Shown: positions 1 to 10,740 of the stretch, piece after piece
Position numbering within the stretch: position 1 is the stretch's first letter
How the letters are laid out: every line of letters begins with the position of its first letter
From: Pyrus communis
Taxonomy: Eukaryota; Streptophyta; Magnoliopsida; Rosales; Rosaceae
Assembly: GCF_963583255.1 (NCBI RefSeq)
Contig: NC_084803.1
Span: 8,174,238 to 8,238,237 of the forward strand
DNA length: 64,000 nt
Reading direction: 5' to 3'
The notes under the pieces: generated by a model
Told to the model about the DNA's origin: nothing
Seen by the model: only the letters and a program-made list of their open reading frames with translations
The model's database searches: none
Translations under genes and position numbers: made by a program

Positions 1-142
1 ACATGCTCAACGTTTGACTTACAACAAACATTTGAAACTGAAAAATCCTATAAACTAGGAACAACAGAAAGATCACAGTTTGAACTAAAAGAGGATTCCT
101 CAAGTCGCGGGAATCACGCGTGGATCTTGACTTCGTCTAACA
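1..142 (-). repeat. Partial 3' LTR of the Copia element
   Basis: These 142 bases match 4629-4770 with few differences. The LTR begins (minus strand) with TGTTAGACGAAGTC at 142. It is preceded by a G-rich polypurine tract, seen on the plus strand as CCCCCCGC from 143. The rest of this LTR lies left of the window. Confidence 0.9.
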
Positions 143-1598
143 CCCCCCGCAAGCTAACAGGTGGGGAAACCACTGGTAGCTTGGACATTAATAATTTGAA
201 TCTAGACGAAGACAAGCCCTTGGTAAAGATATGAGCTAGCTGATCTTGCGAGCAAATATAATTAACAAGCAATTCACGACGAACGACCTTTTCTCGAACA
301 TAGTGATAATCAACTTCCAAATGCTTTGTCCGTGAATGAAACAAATGATTCGAAGTAAGGGCAATTGAAGAGACATTGTCACACCAAATCTGTGGACACA
401 CAAGATACAAATGCAGGTTTTTGAACAAAGATCGTAACCATGAAAGCTCGGCTGCTATGTAGGCTAACTGCCGGTACTCGACCTCAGCACTCGACCGAGA
501 CACAAGTTTTCTGTTTCTTGGAGCTCCAAGAAACAAGATTGGATCCCAGATAAATACAAAATCCCCCAGTAGAGTGTCGAGTATCGGGATTCCCTGCATA
601 GTCCGCATTGGAATATGCTGAAAGTTGTGCAGAACCTGGTTTGTACAGAAGACCATGACTAGGCGTGGCCTTCAAATAACGAAGAATCCGTTTCACCGCC
701 ATCCAGTGATGAGTAGTGGGGGCATGCATAAACTGGCAAACTTGGTTAACAGCATATGATAAATCAGGACGAGTAATCGTGAGATATTGTAGGGCCCCAA
801 CCACACTACGATAAAGTTCTGAGTTTTCGAACGGATCACCAACATGTGCACTGAGTTTCTGACCAGATACAGCAGGTGTTGAAATTGGTTTGGCCTCTCT
901 GAACTTGGTACGTGACAACAAGTCCAACTCATACTTTGCTTGGCAAAGATGCATAGTCGTGCCATCATACTTGACTTCCACACCAAAAAATAATTAAGGG
1001 GTCCTAAATCCTTCATCGAGAACAAGGTGCCGAGCCTTTTAATCAACCTAGACATTTGATGAGGACGGTTGCCAATGATTAAAATATCATCCACATAGAT
1101 TAGAAGGATTAAGTAAACACCGGAGTGATTGTAGACAAACAAACTATAATCACAGGTTGATTCCTGAAAACCAAGTTGGAGCAAAAAATCCGAGAATCTC
1201 TCAAACCATGCCCTTGGTGCCTGCTTAAGACCATAAATACTTCGCTGAAGCTTACAAACATGAGAGGGAAATTGCTTGTCAATAAACCCCGAAGACTGTC
1301 TCATATATACTTCTCCACGTAAAAACCCATGCAAAAAGGCATTTTGGACATCAAGCTGCCGAACATGCCAACCTTTTGAGACAGCAAGACTGAGAACAAG
1401 CCTAATAGTGGTGTGCTTTACAGCATGACTGAAGGTTTCGGTGTAATCCACACCAGCTTTCTGATGAAACCCATTTGCCACAAGACGCGCCTTATGACGT
1501 TCAATCGTGCCATCTGCACGTCGCTTCAGCTTAAAAACCCACTTATTTGGAAGCAGATTCATGCTAGGATGAAACGGAACCAAGGTCCATGTCCCACA
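143..1598 (-). pseudogene. Copia reverse transcriptase / RNase H region, frameshifted
   Basis: This minus-strand stretch encodes the Copia reverse transcriptase and RNase H in three frames. The RT part (about 1583 down to 985) has NKWVFKLKRRADGTIERHKA, the LDVQNAFLHG motif, IYGLKQAPRAWF and the catalytic YVDD. It breaks near 985, where the frame changes and continues with EAKPISTPA, TRPDLSYAVNQVCQFMH and the RNase H motif STGGFCIYLG. It breaks again near 509 and continues with SRSSAEVEYR, the WCDN motif and HTRTKHLEVD-like residues, ending inside the 3' LTR. It is in frame with the integrase ORF upstream but separated from it by a TAA at 1599-1601. It is therefore a dead polyprotein segment. 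Confidence 0.92.
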
Positions 1599-3011
1599 TT
1601 ACTGCAGCGCATTAAACTCCTGTACCATAGCACTCCTCCATTCTTGAGACTTCACAGCCTGACTAAAACAAGTGGGTTCAAGAGCAAACTTGTCAACAGT
1701 GACATGCATGGCATATTTAGGGTTTGGCTTTTGAATTCCTGACTGTGAACGTGTGGTCATACGATTGCTCAGAGTCTCAGGCACCATTGTTACCGGTTCT
1801 GTGGATACTGTGACTTGCTCATTTGAGGGTATGTTGTTTGGGAAGGGTGAGGTTGGTTGTATGGGCAGGGAAAACAAATGTGTAGTAGAAATAGAACTTG
1901 GTTGGGCGAGGGAAGTAGTTGGATCAGGTTGTAACTGAGTAGTGATTGGAGAACATGTTTGGTTGCGGGAAGAGGGTAGGTGAGTAGGTGATGGAGGATT
2001 AGGATTTGAAAGTGTTGGTCGACTGTTTGATTCGTGGGGTAGTAAAGGACTAGACCTAGCAGGAATATTAAAGGTTAATAAAAGGTCAGGTGAGACATGG
2101 TTACCTGATGGAATGACGTCTGCAGAGGAAGATATGAGTCCCTTAAAAGGGAAGGAGTCCTTATCGAATAGGACATGGCGAGACAAGTACACTCGTCGTG
2201 TGGACAAATCCAAACACTTATAGCCTTGATGATTTAGTGAATATCCTAAGAAAACACAAGATTTGGATTTGGGTTGAAGTTTATTGCTTGTGTAAGGTAC
2301 CAACCAAGGAAAACATTGACAACCAAACACTTTCAACATGTCATACTTTGGTTTTTTTTTAAACAGCTTCTCATAAGGTGACACATGAGACAAAAGTTTT
2401 GTTGGCATTCTATTCACCAAATGTGTTACAGTTGAACACGCATCAAACCAAAAACGATTGGGCAAGTGAGATTGAGAAAGCATAACTACACTTGTTTCAA
2501 CAATGTGTCGATGTTTTCTTTCTGTAAGTCCATTTTGTTCCGGATGTTTAGGACATGAAAATCGTTGAGAAATTCCATTTGTACTAAGGAAATTTTGAAA
2601 TGCACGACTCTGATATTCACCTCCTTTATCACATTGAAATGTTTTAATGGAAAGATTAAGCATTTTCTCAACACAAGCTTTGAATTTGACAAAAATTTCG
2701 AAGACTTCACTTTTGTTTTTCATAGGGAAAATCCAAGAATATCGAGAATAGTCATCCACAAATAAAACATAATAACGAAAACCTTCATTAGAAATAACTG
2801 GAGAAGACCACACATCAGAATGCAACAGTTGCAAAGGAAATTGAGAAACAGACTCAGACGCATAGAAAGGCAATCTAGTGCTATTTCCTAAGGGACAAGA
2901 CTCGCAAAAGCTTACATCAGAAGTACCATGAATTGGTACCAATTTATTTGAAATCAAAAACTTAATTATGGAGTGGGATGGATGACCAAGACGGGCATGC
3001 CATTTTTTCAC
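1599..3011 (-). pseudogene. Copia GAG-pre-integrase and integrase region
   Basis: This 470-codon stretch carries the integrase. The zinc-binding head has HARLGHP...H and CESCPLG (HHCC type). The catalytic core shows the DDE acids: LHSDVW, then FQCDKGGEY, then EQNGLTERKHR. After it come the Copia-type FGCQCFPWLVPY and CVFLGYS...GYKCLD blocks and a Pro/Ser/Thr-rich linker. The frame ends in a TAA at 1599-1601 directly followed, in the same frame, by reverse-transcriptase coding sequence, so the stop is a nonsense mutation. A frameshift also separates it from gag-protease at 3011-3102. Confidence 0.92.
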
Positions 3012-3101
3012 AGAACACCGGACTCCAACAAAGGCTGAAATTGGATACTGGAGTTGTCCACTGCCACTTGGAAATGGGTATAACCCATTCTCACATCTCC
3101 C

Positions 3102-4419
3102 TCAGAAAAGCGTCTTCCGGGTCTTGAGGTCTTTAACAAGGAAAAAATAGGGAAATATTAGTAGGTAGCATCGGTTATCTAATGTAAACCTATGGGCAGA
3201 AACTATATGTTGAGAAGCAGTGGGACAATGGAGAATATTGTTTAATTTAAATGAGCAAGCTTTAGTACATAATTGATTGGAACCAGAATGCAAAATAGTG
3301 ATGCCAGAATCATTACCTACACCTCCAACAGTTTCATTACCAGTATACTCTTTAGGATTGACGAGATTTTGAAAATCAGGAGTAATGTGTGCATTAGCAC
3401 CGGTGTCCAAAAGCCAATTACCATTCTGTTGCTTGTTCAGAGTAATAGGAGACGAGGTCATAGCAGAGAGTTTTTTTGTAGGAATCCTACCTTCATACGC
3501 CGCATTCATTCGTTGGTAGCAATCAAGGGCAGGATGACCTGGTTTGCCACAAATTTGGCAAACAATGCGCTCACCACGATAAGGAGGACGATCACTATTT
3601 GCCGGGTTGCGCTGATTATTGGTACGAGGGTTGTAACCTCGGTGATTGAATGAAGTGCCATGATTGGATGGAGACGCACCTTTCCCATTTCCTCGCGACC
3701 TTCCACCGCCACGACCTCGAGCAGCAACAAAGGCATTCACAGGAGCAGTCTCAGCCAAGGAAGCTTGTTGTTCCGCCATTCTGTGTTCAGTGGTCAACAG
3801 TAGTGCCTCAAGTGTGGGATAAGTAATGGGAGAATCCCGAGCTTGAGCAGCACTCACCGTCATTTCAAAGGCAGGTCCTAGATTGTTCAGCACAATCTGT
3901 ACAAGTTCATCATCATTGACAGGTTGCCCGGCTAGGGCTAGGTTATCAGCTATCGTATTCATGCGATCCAGGTAATCCGCAACAGAGAGATCACCTTTCT
4001 TAGTCTGCAACAATTCATTTCGCAGGAACAAAATTCGATTTTGCGATGTCGAGGCATACCTTTGCTCCAAGGCTTCCCAAGTGGCGCGAGCAGTCCGCTT
4101 GCTCACCACAGTAGACAATACAGAAGCAGTTAAGGAGCCATTTATCCAACTAAGGATCGTTTGATCCTGTTGGACCCATGTAGCATACTGTGGATTGACA
4201 GTGGTGATACTAGGCAAGTGTTTTGGAGGACACACCGAGGTACCATCCACATACCCCATCAGATCTCGACTTCGGAGAATTAGGAGAATTTGAGCCAACC
4301 ACAGTGGGTAGTTGGTTCTATCAAGCTTAATATGGACCACGGTGGAGAATGATGGAAGAGATTGGTGGTAGGAGGGGTGGTGATGGTGGAATGGGAGAAG
4401 GTGCCATTTCCGTCAGCCA
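3102..4419 (-). pseudogene. Copia gag and protease region
   Basis: The open part (4340-3102) starts with the plant Copia gag signature IKLDRTNYPLWLAQ. It continues through the UBN2-like capsid region, an RGRGGGRSRGNG basic stretch and a CCHC zinc knuckle (CQICGKPGHPALDC, near 3550). It then reaches the aspartic protease site LLDTGANAHIT near 3400. The most plausible start is the ATG at about 4419 (MADGNGT...), but that ATG is out of frame with the main ORF, implying a small indel near 4350. The 3' end runs into a new frame before integrase. Confidence 0.88.
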
Positions 4420-4470
4420 TGGAAGCGTGGAAAAAAAAAAAAAGGGTGGATCGAGTCATTAGACGGTAGG

Positions 4471-4481
4471 GCTCAATACCA
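4471..4481 (-). other. Copia primer-binding site
   Basis: Immediately inside the 5' LTR the minus strand reads TGGTATTGAGC. Its TGGTAT start resembles the initiator-Met tRNA primer site common in plant Copia elements, although it is not a perfect match to the usual form. Confidence 0.65.
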
Positions 4482-4770
4482 TGTAAAACTTTAACACTCG
4501 TAGGGTTTTCACTTTAATTGCCTACCCAGTTAAACATGGGATGCATGTATTTATATTAGCATCAGGATTACAACAAGAGTTTGAAAACCCTAGATACAAG
4601 GAGATTTCAAAATACAAACAGAAAGATTACATGCTCAGCGTTTGACTTACAACAAACATTTGAAACTGAAAAATCCTATAAACTAGGAACAACAGAAAGA
4701 TCGCAGATTGAACTAAAAGAGGATTCCTCAAGTCGCGGGAATCACGCGTGCATCTTGACTTCGTCTAACA
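4482..4770 (-). repeat. 5' LTR of the Copia element (289 bp)
   Basis: The LTR begins TGTTAGACG (minus strand, 4770) and ends TTTTACA (4482), giving the usual TG...CA ends. Its first 142 bp match the partial 3' LTR at 1-142; differences visible between the two copies include positions 10, 83, 87 and 121 of the left copy, so the insertion is not very recent. Confidence 0.9.
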
Positions 4771-5013
4771 GATTCCACCCTCCGGTCCTCTTTTTCACCC
4801 CCATCTGCACACTCCCCCGCCTCATCTGCTCCCTCGCAAAACCTGGAAAAACTGGCCAAAACCCGTCGGCGCCAAAACCACAACCCCGCCGAATGACGGC
4901 GTCGCCACCATCATCATCAGCACAGTAGATCGGAAAATTCAAATTTGAAAAGAAAAAGACGAACAAAATGAAAGCAGATATGTAGACTTACCATTAAATA
5001 CAACGCAACGCAT
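4771..5013. repeat. Short inverted duplicate of 6497-6573 plus unassigned GC-richer sequence
   Basis: Positions 4771-4845 match the reverse complement of about 6497-6573 (shared blocks include CCATCTGCACACT and TCCCTCGCAAAACCTG). The pair therefore forms an inverted repeat around the Mutator-like element. The Copia 5' LTR abuts the left arm exactly. The rest, to 5013, is unassigned, with a CCATCATCATCAGCA run near 4908. Confidence 0.6.
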
Positions 5014-5022
5014 AAATTACAA

Positions 5023-6061
5023 GGCCTAATCGGATAGATGGTCCTTGTGGTGATAAGGTTATCGGAAGATAACCCTCGTGGTAAAAAAATTAGGATTTAA
5101 ACTCTGGTGTCGTCCGTTAGCAAATTTAGTCTACTAGTGATTTTTCTGTTAGTTGTTCGTTAAATGCGGGGTAAAAATGTACTTTTGACATGTTCTTCTT
5201 TCTTGTCTCTCTGCGTTTCCTCGTCGAGCTGGGTTTTGATTTTGTTGGGGGAGTAAGCGATGGTAAAGGAGGAAGATCTAGCTGTGCTTTTTTGCAATGG
5301 CCACTTTGCCAGTGGATCATTGCGAATTTGGGCTTTTTAGGATTTTTAATCACAAAATTTTGAATCCCCAAAATTTGGCGCCCAAACCCCAAATCAAATT
5401 GCCGCCAAAATTTTAAGTAATACCAAAATCCCACATCGACTTGTGAAATCCGAAAGCAGAGAAGAAAATGCCGATCGTGTTCATCGCAGTTCAGCGCTGC
5501 CAATGCTCCACCATGCAGGTATGTACATGCGTGTGCATGTATATATATGTATGTGTGTACGAACACTTGAATCTGAAACTTGATGATTTTGTTTGGCGAT
5601 GAATTCCGATAAAATTTGCAGGTGAAGCAGAGGAACAAAAGCAACAAGTGGACATGCGTCATCTGCAATCAGAAGAAGTCCGTCCGCCAAGTGTTTGCTC
5701 AATGTCCCATGGCCAGAGACCTCTGCTTCTTCGTCCAATCCTCCAACATGTCTCGCCAGTTCGCCCAGCAAACCCATGATTAATAGCAACAGCGACAAGA
5801 ACAAGATACTCTTATTTCTTCCGATTGCTCGTACAAGACCGAAAAGAGAAGATGAAACGACTGGACCCAGTACTTGGATCCTGAGGATAGTGATCCCTGC
5901 ATATGTATCCCTGCATTTAATAGACAATTAACAGAAAAATTAGTTTTGGACTAAATTTGCTAACGGATTATACCACGAGGTTCTAAATCCTAATTTTTCT
6001 TACCACAAGGGTTATCTTCTGATTGCCTCATTACCACGATGACCATTTATCCGATTAGGCC
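5023..6061 (+). mobile_element. Non-autonomous Mutator-like element carrying a gene fragment (Pack-MULE)
   Basis: The two ends are inverted copies of each other over about 110 bp: 5023-5131 starts GGCCTAATCGGATA and 5951-6061 ends TATCCGATTAGGCC. The element is flanked by a perfect 9-bp direct repeat, AAATTACAA, at 5014-5022 and 6062-6070. Long terminal inverted repeats with a 9-bp target duplication are the hallmark of Mutator-like elements. It encodes no transposase. Its interior (5468-5783) holds a two-exon gene fragment, which fits the Pack-MULE class that captures host gene pieces. Confidence 0.88.
5468..5783 (+). pseudogene. Captured two-exon fragment resembling MRN-complex-interacting protein (MRNIP-like)
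   Basis: Exon 1 is 5468-5518 (17 codons). A GT...AG intron follows (5519-5621, GTATGT donor, TTTGCAG acceptor). Exon 2 is 5622-5783, giving a 70-residue frame with no internal stop. Visible motifs are CQCSTMQ, NKWTCVICNQKKSV, VFAQ and FVQSSNMSRQF. They resemble the short zinc-ribbon N-terminus of MRNIP-like proteins, which in animals bind the MRE11-RAD50-NBS1 complex; that identification is from memory. The first Cys pair looks altered (RCQC rather than a clean CxxC). The frame stops soon after the domain, so it is probably a non-functional captured fragment, though splicing signals and frame are intact. It lies inside the Mutator-like element. Confidence 0.55.
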
Positions 6062-6193
6062 AAATTACAAACAACCACAATAATACAAGATCAGACAATT
6101 ACATGTCGATAGAGACACACAGCAAATTGACAAACGCAAGTTGCACCCTTTCGAATCGTATCTAAAAAATATCTAAATCCACCCAAAAAATAT

Positions 6194-6475
6194 CTAAGCG
6201 CACGCACACGGATTATCAGTCTCCACCACCACACTGGCCACATCATCGTCCCCACTCCGAAACGCCAAGTAACCAATCGCCAGCCCCAAAACGATGGCCA
6301 CGAATACTCCGCTGTTAAACATGATCGCTAGCATAATTATGTACCTGAGCATGGCGGCGAGCAGCGGGGTCCGAATCGGCTCGTCGTACTCCGATTTCGG
6401 GGAAGACGAGGAGGTTGCGCGCTTGATCCACACCCGCAGGTTCTCGAGGTACTGGTAGAAGGTCGGGGTTCAAGT
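6194..6475 (-). pseudogene. COPT5-like copper transporter remnant (C-terminal half)
   Basis: Read on the minus strand from about 6475, the sequence gives YQYLENLRVWIKR, a Ser-rich loop, then two hydrophobic segments. The first contains MLAIM, matching the MxxxM copper-binding motif of Ctr/COPT transmembrane segment 2. The second contains GLAIG, matching the GxxxG packing motif of segment 3. The tail ends NPCACA and a stop at 6194-6196, like the Cys-containing tail of COPT5-type vacuolar copper exporters. The N-terminal extracellular part and segment 1 are absent: upstream of about 6475 the sequence becomes Pro/His-rich and unrelated. COPT genes usually encode about 150 residues in one exon, so this is roughly the second half. 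A Ctr-family identity is likely; the exact member is an inference. Confidence 0.62.
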
Positions 6476-6479
6476 TCAC

Positions 6480-6900
6480 TGAAGTTTCGCTCGAACAGGT
6501 TTTGCGAGGGAGTAGGTGAGGCGGGGCAGTGTGCAGATGGGGATGAGAGAGAGGGGCCCGAGGGTGGAATCTATGTTGGGGGAAGACGGGATCGGGGAAG
6601 AAAAAAGGTGAGGGATATAAGGGTGGGTCTCCCATGCAAAAAAAAAAAAAAGATTTTTTTTTTTTTAGTTTTTAATATTTAATTAAATGATTTTAATTTC
6701 TACGTGGACTCTTAATGAAAAGTGGCGCTCAATCATTGTCCACATAGACGCCACATCGTCAGTTAATTAGAAACTTAACAGCCAAACTAACGAATGTATG
6801 AAACTGTCCCAAAATTAACACTTTAGGTATGACTTTGGGACGAAAAAAACTTCATGTACTAAATGTTGAAAACCACGAAACTTGAGGGTAATAAACTGAT
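6480..6900. other. No gene; GC-rich block then A/T tracts
   Basis: 6497-6573 is the inverted partner of 4771-4845. From 6630 onward the DNA becomes A/T-rich with an A13-T12 tract pair at 6638-6666. I see no supported gene. Confidence 0.6.
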
Positions 6901-7291
6901 ATCTACCCTATTTTAAAATATATTGAATTCAACGGCTAAAATCGAATATAATCAAATCTAACGGTAAAAAAAAAGATCTAACTGCCCAAATTTAAATCCA
7001 ATGGCTAAAATAATTAAAAAAAAATTGAAGGCTTACTTTGTGGAAAGATTTAGTGATTTTTCAATATTTATCGAAATTTAAATATTTTTAGATTAAAATG
7101 TTCATAAAATTAATTTACGATATTCTACATAATTTTTTTTTTAAAGTTAATTTAAGAGAAAAATTAGCCTAAGTTCATTTTTTAATAATTTAGACCAGAA
7201 GGGTTGGAGCAGAAAAGTTGTTTCTGAACTAAAAGCTAAATTTTTCGAGCTAAAAATTTTGGCTTTTAGCCCAAAGGTTGGAGATGATTTT
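6900..7291. repeat. Truncated copy of the Tourist-like MITE family
   Basis: The stretch shares long blocks with 8340-9049: CAACGGCTAAAAT, AAATCTAACGG, TAGTGATTTTTCAATATTTA and the 3' end GGCTTTTAGCCCAAAGGTTGGAGATG. Only the right terminal inverted repeat is recognisable; the left end is missing. Confidence 0.7.
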
Positions 7292-7650
7292 AGAACGTGT
7301 TTCGTAAACAAGTGAGAACTTATCTACAATTGCGGTGCCACTCTAAATCCATCGGTGCAATGAAGTTCATCTCATTATCTAGGCATCACATAGATGATTA
7401 GGTCAAAAACCAAACGGAAGCCAACTGAAGAAGATATGAACAACCGCATTTTCATGTTTATAACACCAATATGTATATTTCTAATTAATTAGTATAAACG
7501 TGTGAGTTTGATTATGCGTGTGTATTACAGATTACATTATTATATGTCTCAGCATAAATAAATAAGTTATTCAACAATTCCACACATCAAGAATCAAGAG
7601 AAATATTATATACAACCATAAACATAACTTAACTTACAAATTAATTACAA

Positions 7651-7809
7651 GAGAAATGCTAAGGAGACTCTTAAAAGTGGAGACTCTTTGCCATCTTATT
7701 TTTTTGGTACAATATTTTATAATGTTGGCATGAGAATTAATGTTAAACTCTGAGATGATAGAGAGTTTAAGAAAATTCCTACTTTGAAAGAGTCTCCTTA
7801 GCATTTCTC
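7651..7809. mobile_element. 159-bp Mutator-type MITE
   Basis: The ends are inverted repeats of at least 22 bp: it begins GAGAAATGCTAAGGAGACTC and ends with the complement. It is flanked by a perfect 9-bp duplication TAATTACAA at 7642-7650 and 7810-7818. It is too short to encode anything. Related but eroded sequences occur near 26290-26480, 45390-45500 and 50900-50950. Confidence 0.88.
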
Positions 7810-7984
7810 TAATTACAAATATGCACACATGCCCACCGAAATTTATGAAAATTTAGGTTTAATCTACTAATTAGATTGGATCTATATGGACCTCTTCCAT
7901 ATATATAATAAGATAATGCTTAAGTACTCGCTAGTGAGTACTTTATTTACTACCCATCCAATATACCTCCTTATTGCTCATTCA

Positions 7985-9049
7985 GACAATCTCCAACAAT
8001 GGGCTAAATGCCAAATTCACACCCCCTACTTCCCCCCCCCCCAAACCCACTTCAACCCAAGCCAAATCTTTGGGCTCAAAGCCAAATGCCAAAGCTGGGC
8101 CAAATACTCCCCCAAATTCCCCTCCATGCGAGTGGACTCGCAGGCAATTGGGCCAGTCTCGGCCTGGTCACTCTCCAACGCGCCCATGCGATGGGCTTGC
8201 ACACATTGCCTGACAGGGGTGGGCCCCTCTGTCATAGGCTGTCGGCCACCAAAAAAAACCCCAACGGTTCTATTTTTAAACTAAGGGCTGAGATCTAAGG
8301 ACCGTTGGTTGATCCAACGGTCCAGATTCAAATTTAATTTTTTTAGAATATGTTATTTTAAAATACATTGATCCAATGGCTGAGATCGAATATAATCAAA
8401 TCTAACGGTAAAAAAAAAAAAGATCTAACGGCCCAAATTTAAATCCAACGGCTAAAATAATTAAAAAAAATTATTGAACTCAAAATTCACCCAAAAACTC
8501 TATAAATAACTATGAATTATCGGTATTAAGTTTATATAGTTTATTAATTATGTGGTTTAAGTAGTTTATGAATTATCGGTTGGATTAAGTTTATGTGATT
8601 TATGTACTTTATTAAATTTATGTCTTATTAATTATTGTTTTTATTAATCTAGATGTCTTCAATAATTATTGTACTTATTATTCCACACTTTGATGTAGAA
8701 AATTTGGTGTTGAACGGTTGGTGAATTGAAAGTTAGCCTAGGGTTGAAAGATTGATGAAAGTTGAAGGCTTGTTTTGTGGAAAATTTAGTGATTTTTCAA
8801 TATTTACCGGAATTTAAATATTTTTAGATTAAAATTTCATAAAATTAATTTACGATAGTCTACATATTTTTTTTAAAAAAAAAAAAAATTCAATTTAAGA
8901 AAAAAAAAAAAAGCCTAAGTTCATTCTTTAATAATTCCAGGCTAAAATTTTAGCCTAGAGTGGTTGGAGCAGAAAAATTATTTTTGGGCTAAAAGCTAAA
9001 TTTTCCAGGCTAAAAAATTTGGCTTTTAGCCCAGCCATTGAAGTTGGTC
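7985..9049. mobile_element. Tourist-like (PIF/Harbinger) MITE, about 1.07 kb
   Basis: The left end GACAATCTCCAACAATGGGC and the right end (complement GACCAACTTCAATGGCTGGG) are imperfect terminal inverted repeats. TTA follows the right end at 9050-9052; the left counterpart is mutated. Related elements at 34271-34880 and 55960-56586 have clear TTA duplications. Frames across the GC-richer left part (8000-8290) show no known protein. A-rich runs interrupt the interior. Confidence 0.75.
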
Positions 9050-9272
9050 TTACAAGTTTACAACGACGGAGTCCAAACGAAACTTCTCATAAATTAACTA
9101 ATATATATAAATATTATATACCTTGTTGCTGTCACTACAAGATGACAACGATGGAGTTCAAAAGTTTCTCACGAAATTAACTAATATATAATAACGTCGA
9201 TCTCGTACGTTGCTGTGTTCATTACAAGATTACGACGACGGAGTTCAAACGTTGTTTCTCATGAATTAACTA
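9050..9272. repeat. Short tandem duplication with ACGACGGAGTTCAAACG-type unit
   Basis: Three imperfect units contain 'CAAGATTACGACGACGGAGTT'-like blocks shorter than 20 bases in common, followed by 'TCTCATGAATTAACTAA' (near 9060-9105, 9133-9185 and 9218-9272). The period is about 80 bp. No gene is visible. Confidence 0.55.
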
Positions 9273-9281
9273 ACACACACA

Positions 9282-9351
<70 letters not shown>
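9273..9351. repeat. (CA)n-(TA)n microsatellite
   Basis: About 60 bases of CA repeats with one CC interruption run directly into TA repeats. Confidence 0.97.
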
Positions 9352-9816
9352 GCTGTTAAGAAGATTTTTTCAAACCCTGTAAATATTTTATTACGTTGTT
9401 TCAAACCCAGTAAATATTATATATATGCTGTTAAGAAGATTGTATTTCCTTGATGGAATTGACGAGCAGCACCCACCAACCATGGCGTATTTCCCTTCGT
9501 CCTCCATGCTGATGTAATTTCGTTTAAGTTAATGAAGCTTTTCCGTTTCACAAAAACAATAAAAAAAGGTGGATTTTAAGGATCAACCTATGGAACTCTA
9601 GTCTATCTTGACTCTTGAAATTCAAAGGGAACATGTTCGTCCCTGTAAATAATAAACAAGGCCAACTGGCAAGTTGTGATTTTGGTCTTTGTAGTTTTGG
9701 GAACTATGGTACTTGTTCAACTTCCGCAACTAATACTTTTTAGTTTACCAATTCCAGTTAGAAGATATTACATGCATAGTGTGCTAGTTTGGTAATATTT
9801 TTGGGTCAGTTGGATA

Positions 9817-9867
<51 letters not shown>

Positions 9868-10690
9868 TTATACTTTTACTATCTAGAAATGCATGAGAAC
9901 CAAAAAACAAAAATTGACAAAAAATTTCAGTTATTTTCAGTTATTTTCATTTCATACTCATTCATTTCTCGCTCCATCTCTTTCAGCATTCTTTTGCCAC
10001 TCCTTTTACCTCAAAGACAATAAAAACAAAAACTAAAAACAGACTGGTTATCAGAGCCACAATTTAAGTGGAAGAAGTGTATATGAAATGCAAACTAGAA
10101 ACAATTTTAAGTAGGTTTTATGTTCTCAAGTTTTTGTTTCATTTGTGTCTACTTCATTTTCCCCCCACATCCCTCCACCACCCTCCTTACATCGTTTAGT
10201 CACTCTTTATATATATTTTCTAGTTTCTTCAATGTGTTTCACCATAACACCAATCTAAACAAGCATCAGAACAGATGGTAGAGTAGATCGAATAACAAAT
10301 GCAGACATAAAGTTGACAACAAATTTCATGCATAAGGGCCCGTAATACCATGTTTGAGCTTTTTAGTTTAAATTCTTTCGTCTGGGTTAAAACATAATAT
10401 TAAGTTTTGAGTATAATCTTGAAATTTTATTACTTTAATGTTTTGTTTGCAATTAGAATTACTAGCAAGCCTACGGATTCAGGTAGTGTATAAACCAGTT
10501 TATTCGGAGTTTGGGTTATCATCTTTCAGTTTATTCTATCATAAAGTTGGAGATTTTTCCATCCTCTAGTGGATTCTAATTTTCTAATCTTGAAGGTTAT
10601 CATTTGTTTTAGAAACATTCTCTTAAATTTCTTACTTAATTACAAATGAGCATCTGAAACATGTGATGAGAGTTAAAATCATACTTTCTG
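9352..10690. other. Intergenic A/T-rich DNA, no gene seen
   Basis: The stretch contains a (TA)n microsatellite at 9820-9863 and unassigned sequence. I found no coding frame with recognisable protein content and no clear transposon ends. Confidence 0.6.
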
Positions 10691-10740
10691 AATGTGCGAA
10701 ACTCAATCGTTCACTCACATCTCTCGTGTACCCAATCACA

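Larger units (their letters stand above)
1..4770 (-). mobile_element. Ty1/copia LTR retrotransposon, degenerate, cut by the left window edge
   Basis: An almost complete Copia element reads on the minus strand in the order 5' LTR (4482-4770), primer-binding site, gag, protease, integrase, reverse transcriptase, RNase H, polypurine tract, 3' LTR (142-<1). Integrase before reverse transcriptase is the Copia order. The coding region is interrupted by several frameshifts and at least one in-frame stop, so the copy cannot be autonomous. The first 142 bases match the other LTR almost base for base. The left target-site duplication is outside the window; the right flank starts GATTC at 4771, which would be the 5-bp duplication to look for. 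Confidence 0.93.

Noticed and set aside
5126..5668. 180-residue minus-strand frame inside the Pack-MULE
   Set aside because: It crosses the intron and terminal repeat of the captured gene on the wrong strand and has no recognisable domain.
8008..8298. Overlapping Pro-rich frames at 7974-8298
   Set aside because: They come from the GC-rich left end of a MITE; all frames are open by composition and none matches a known protein.
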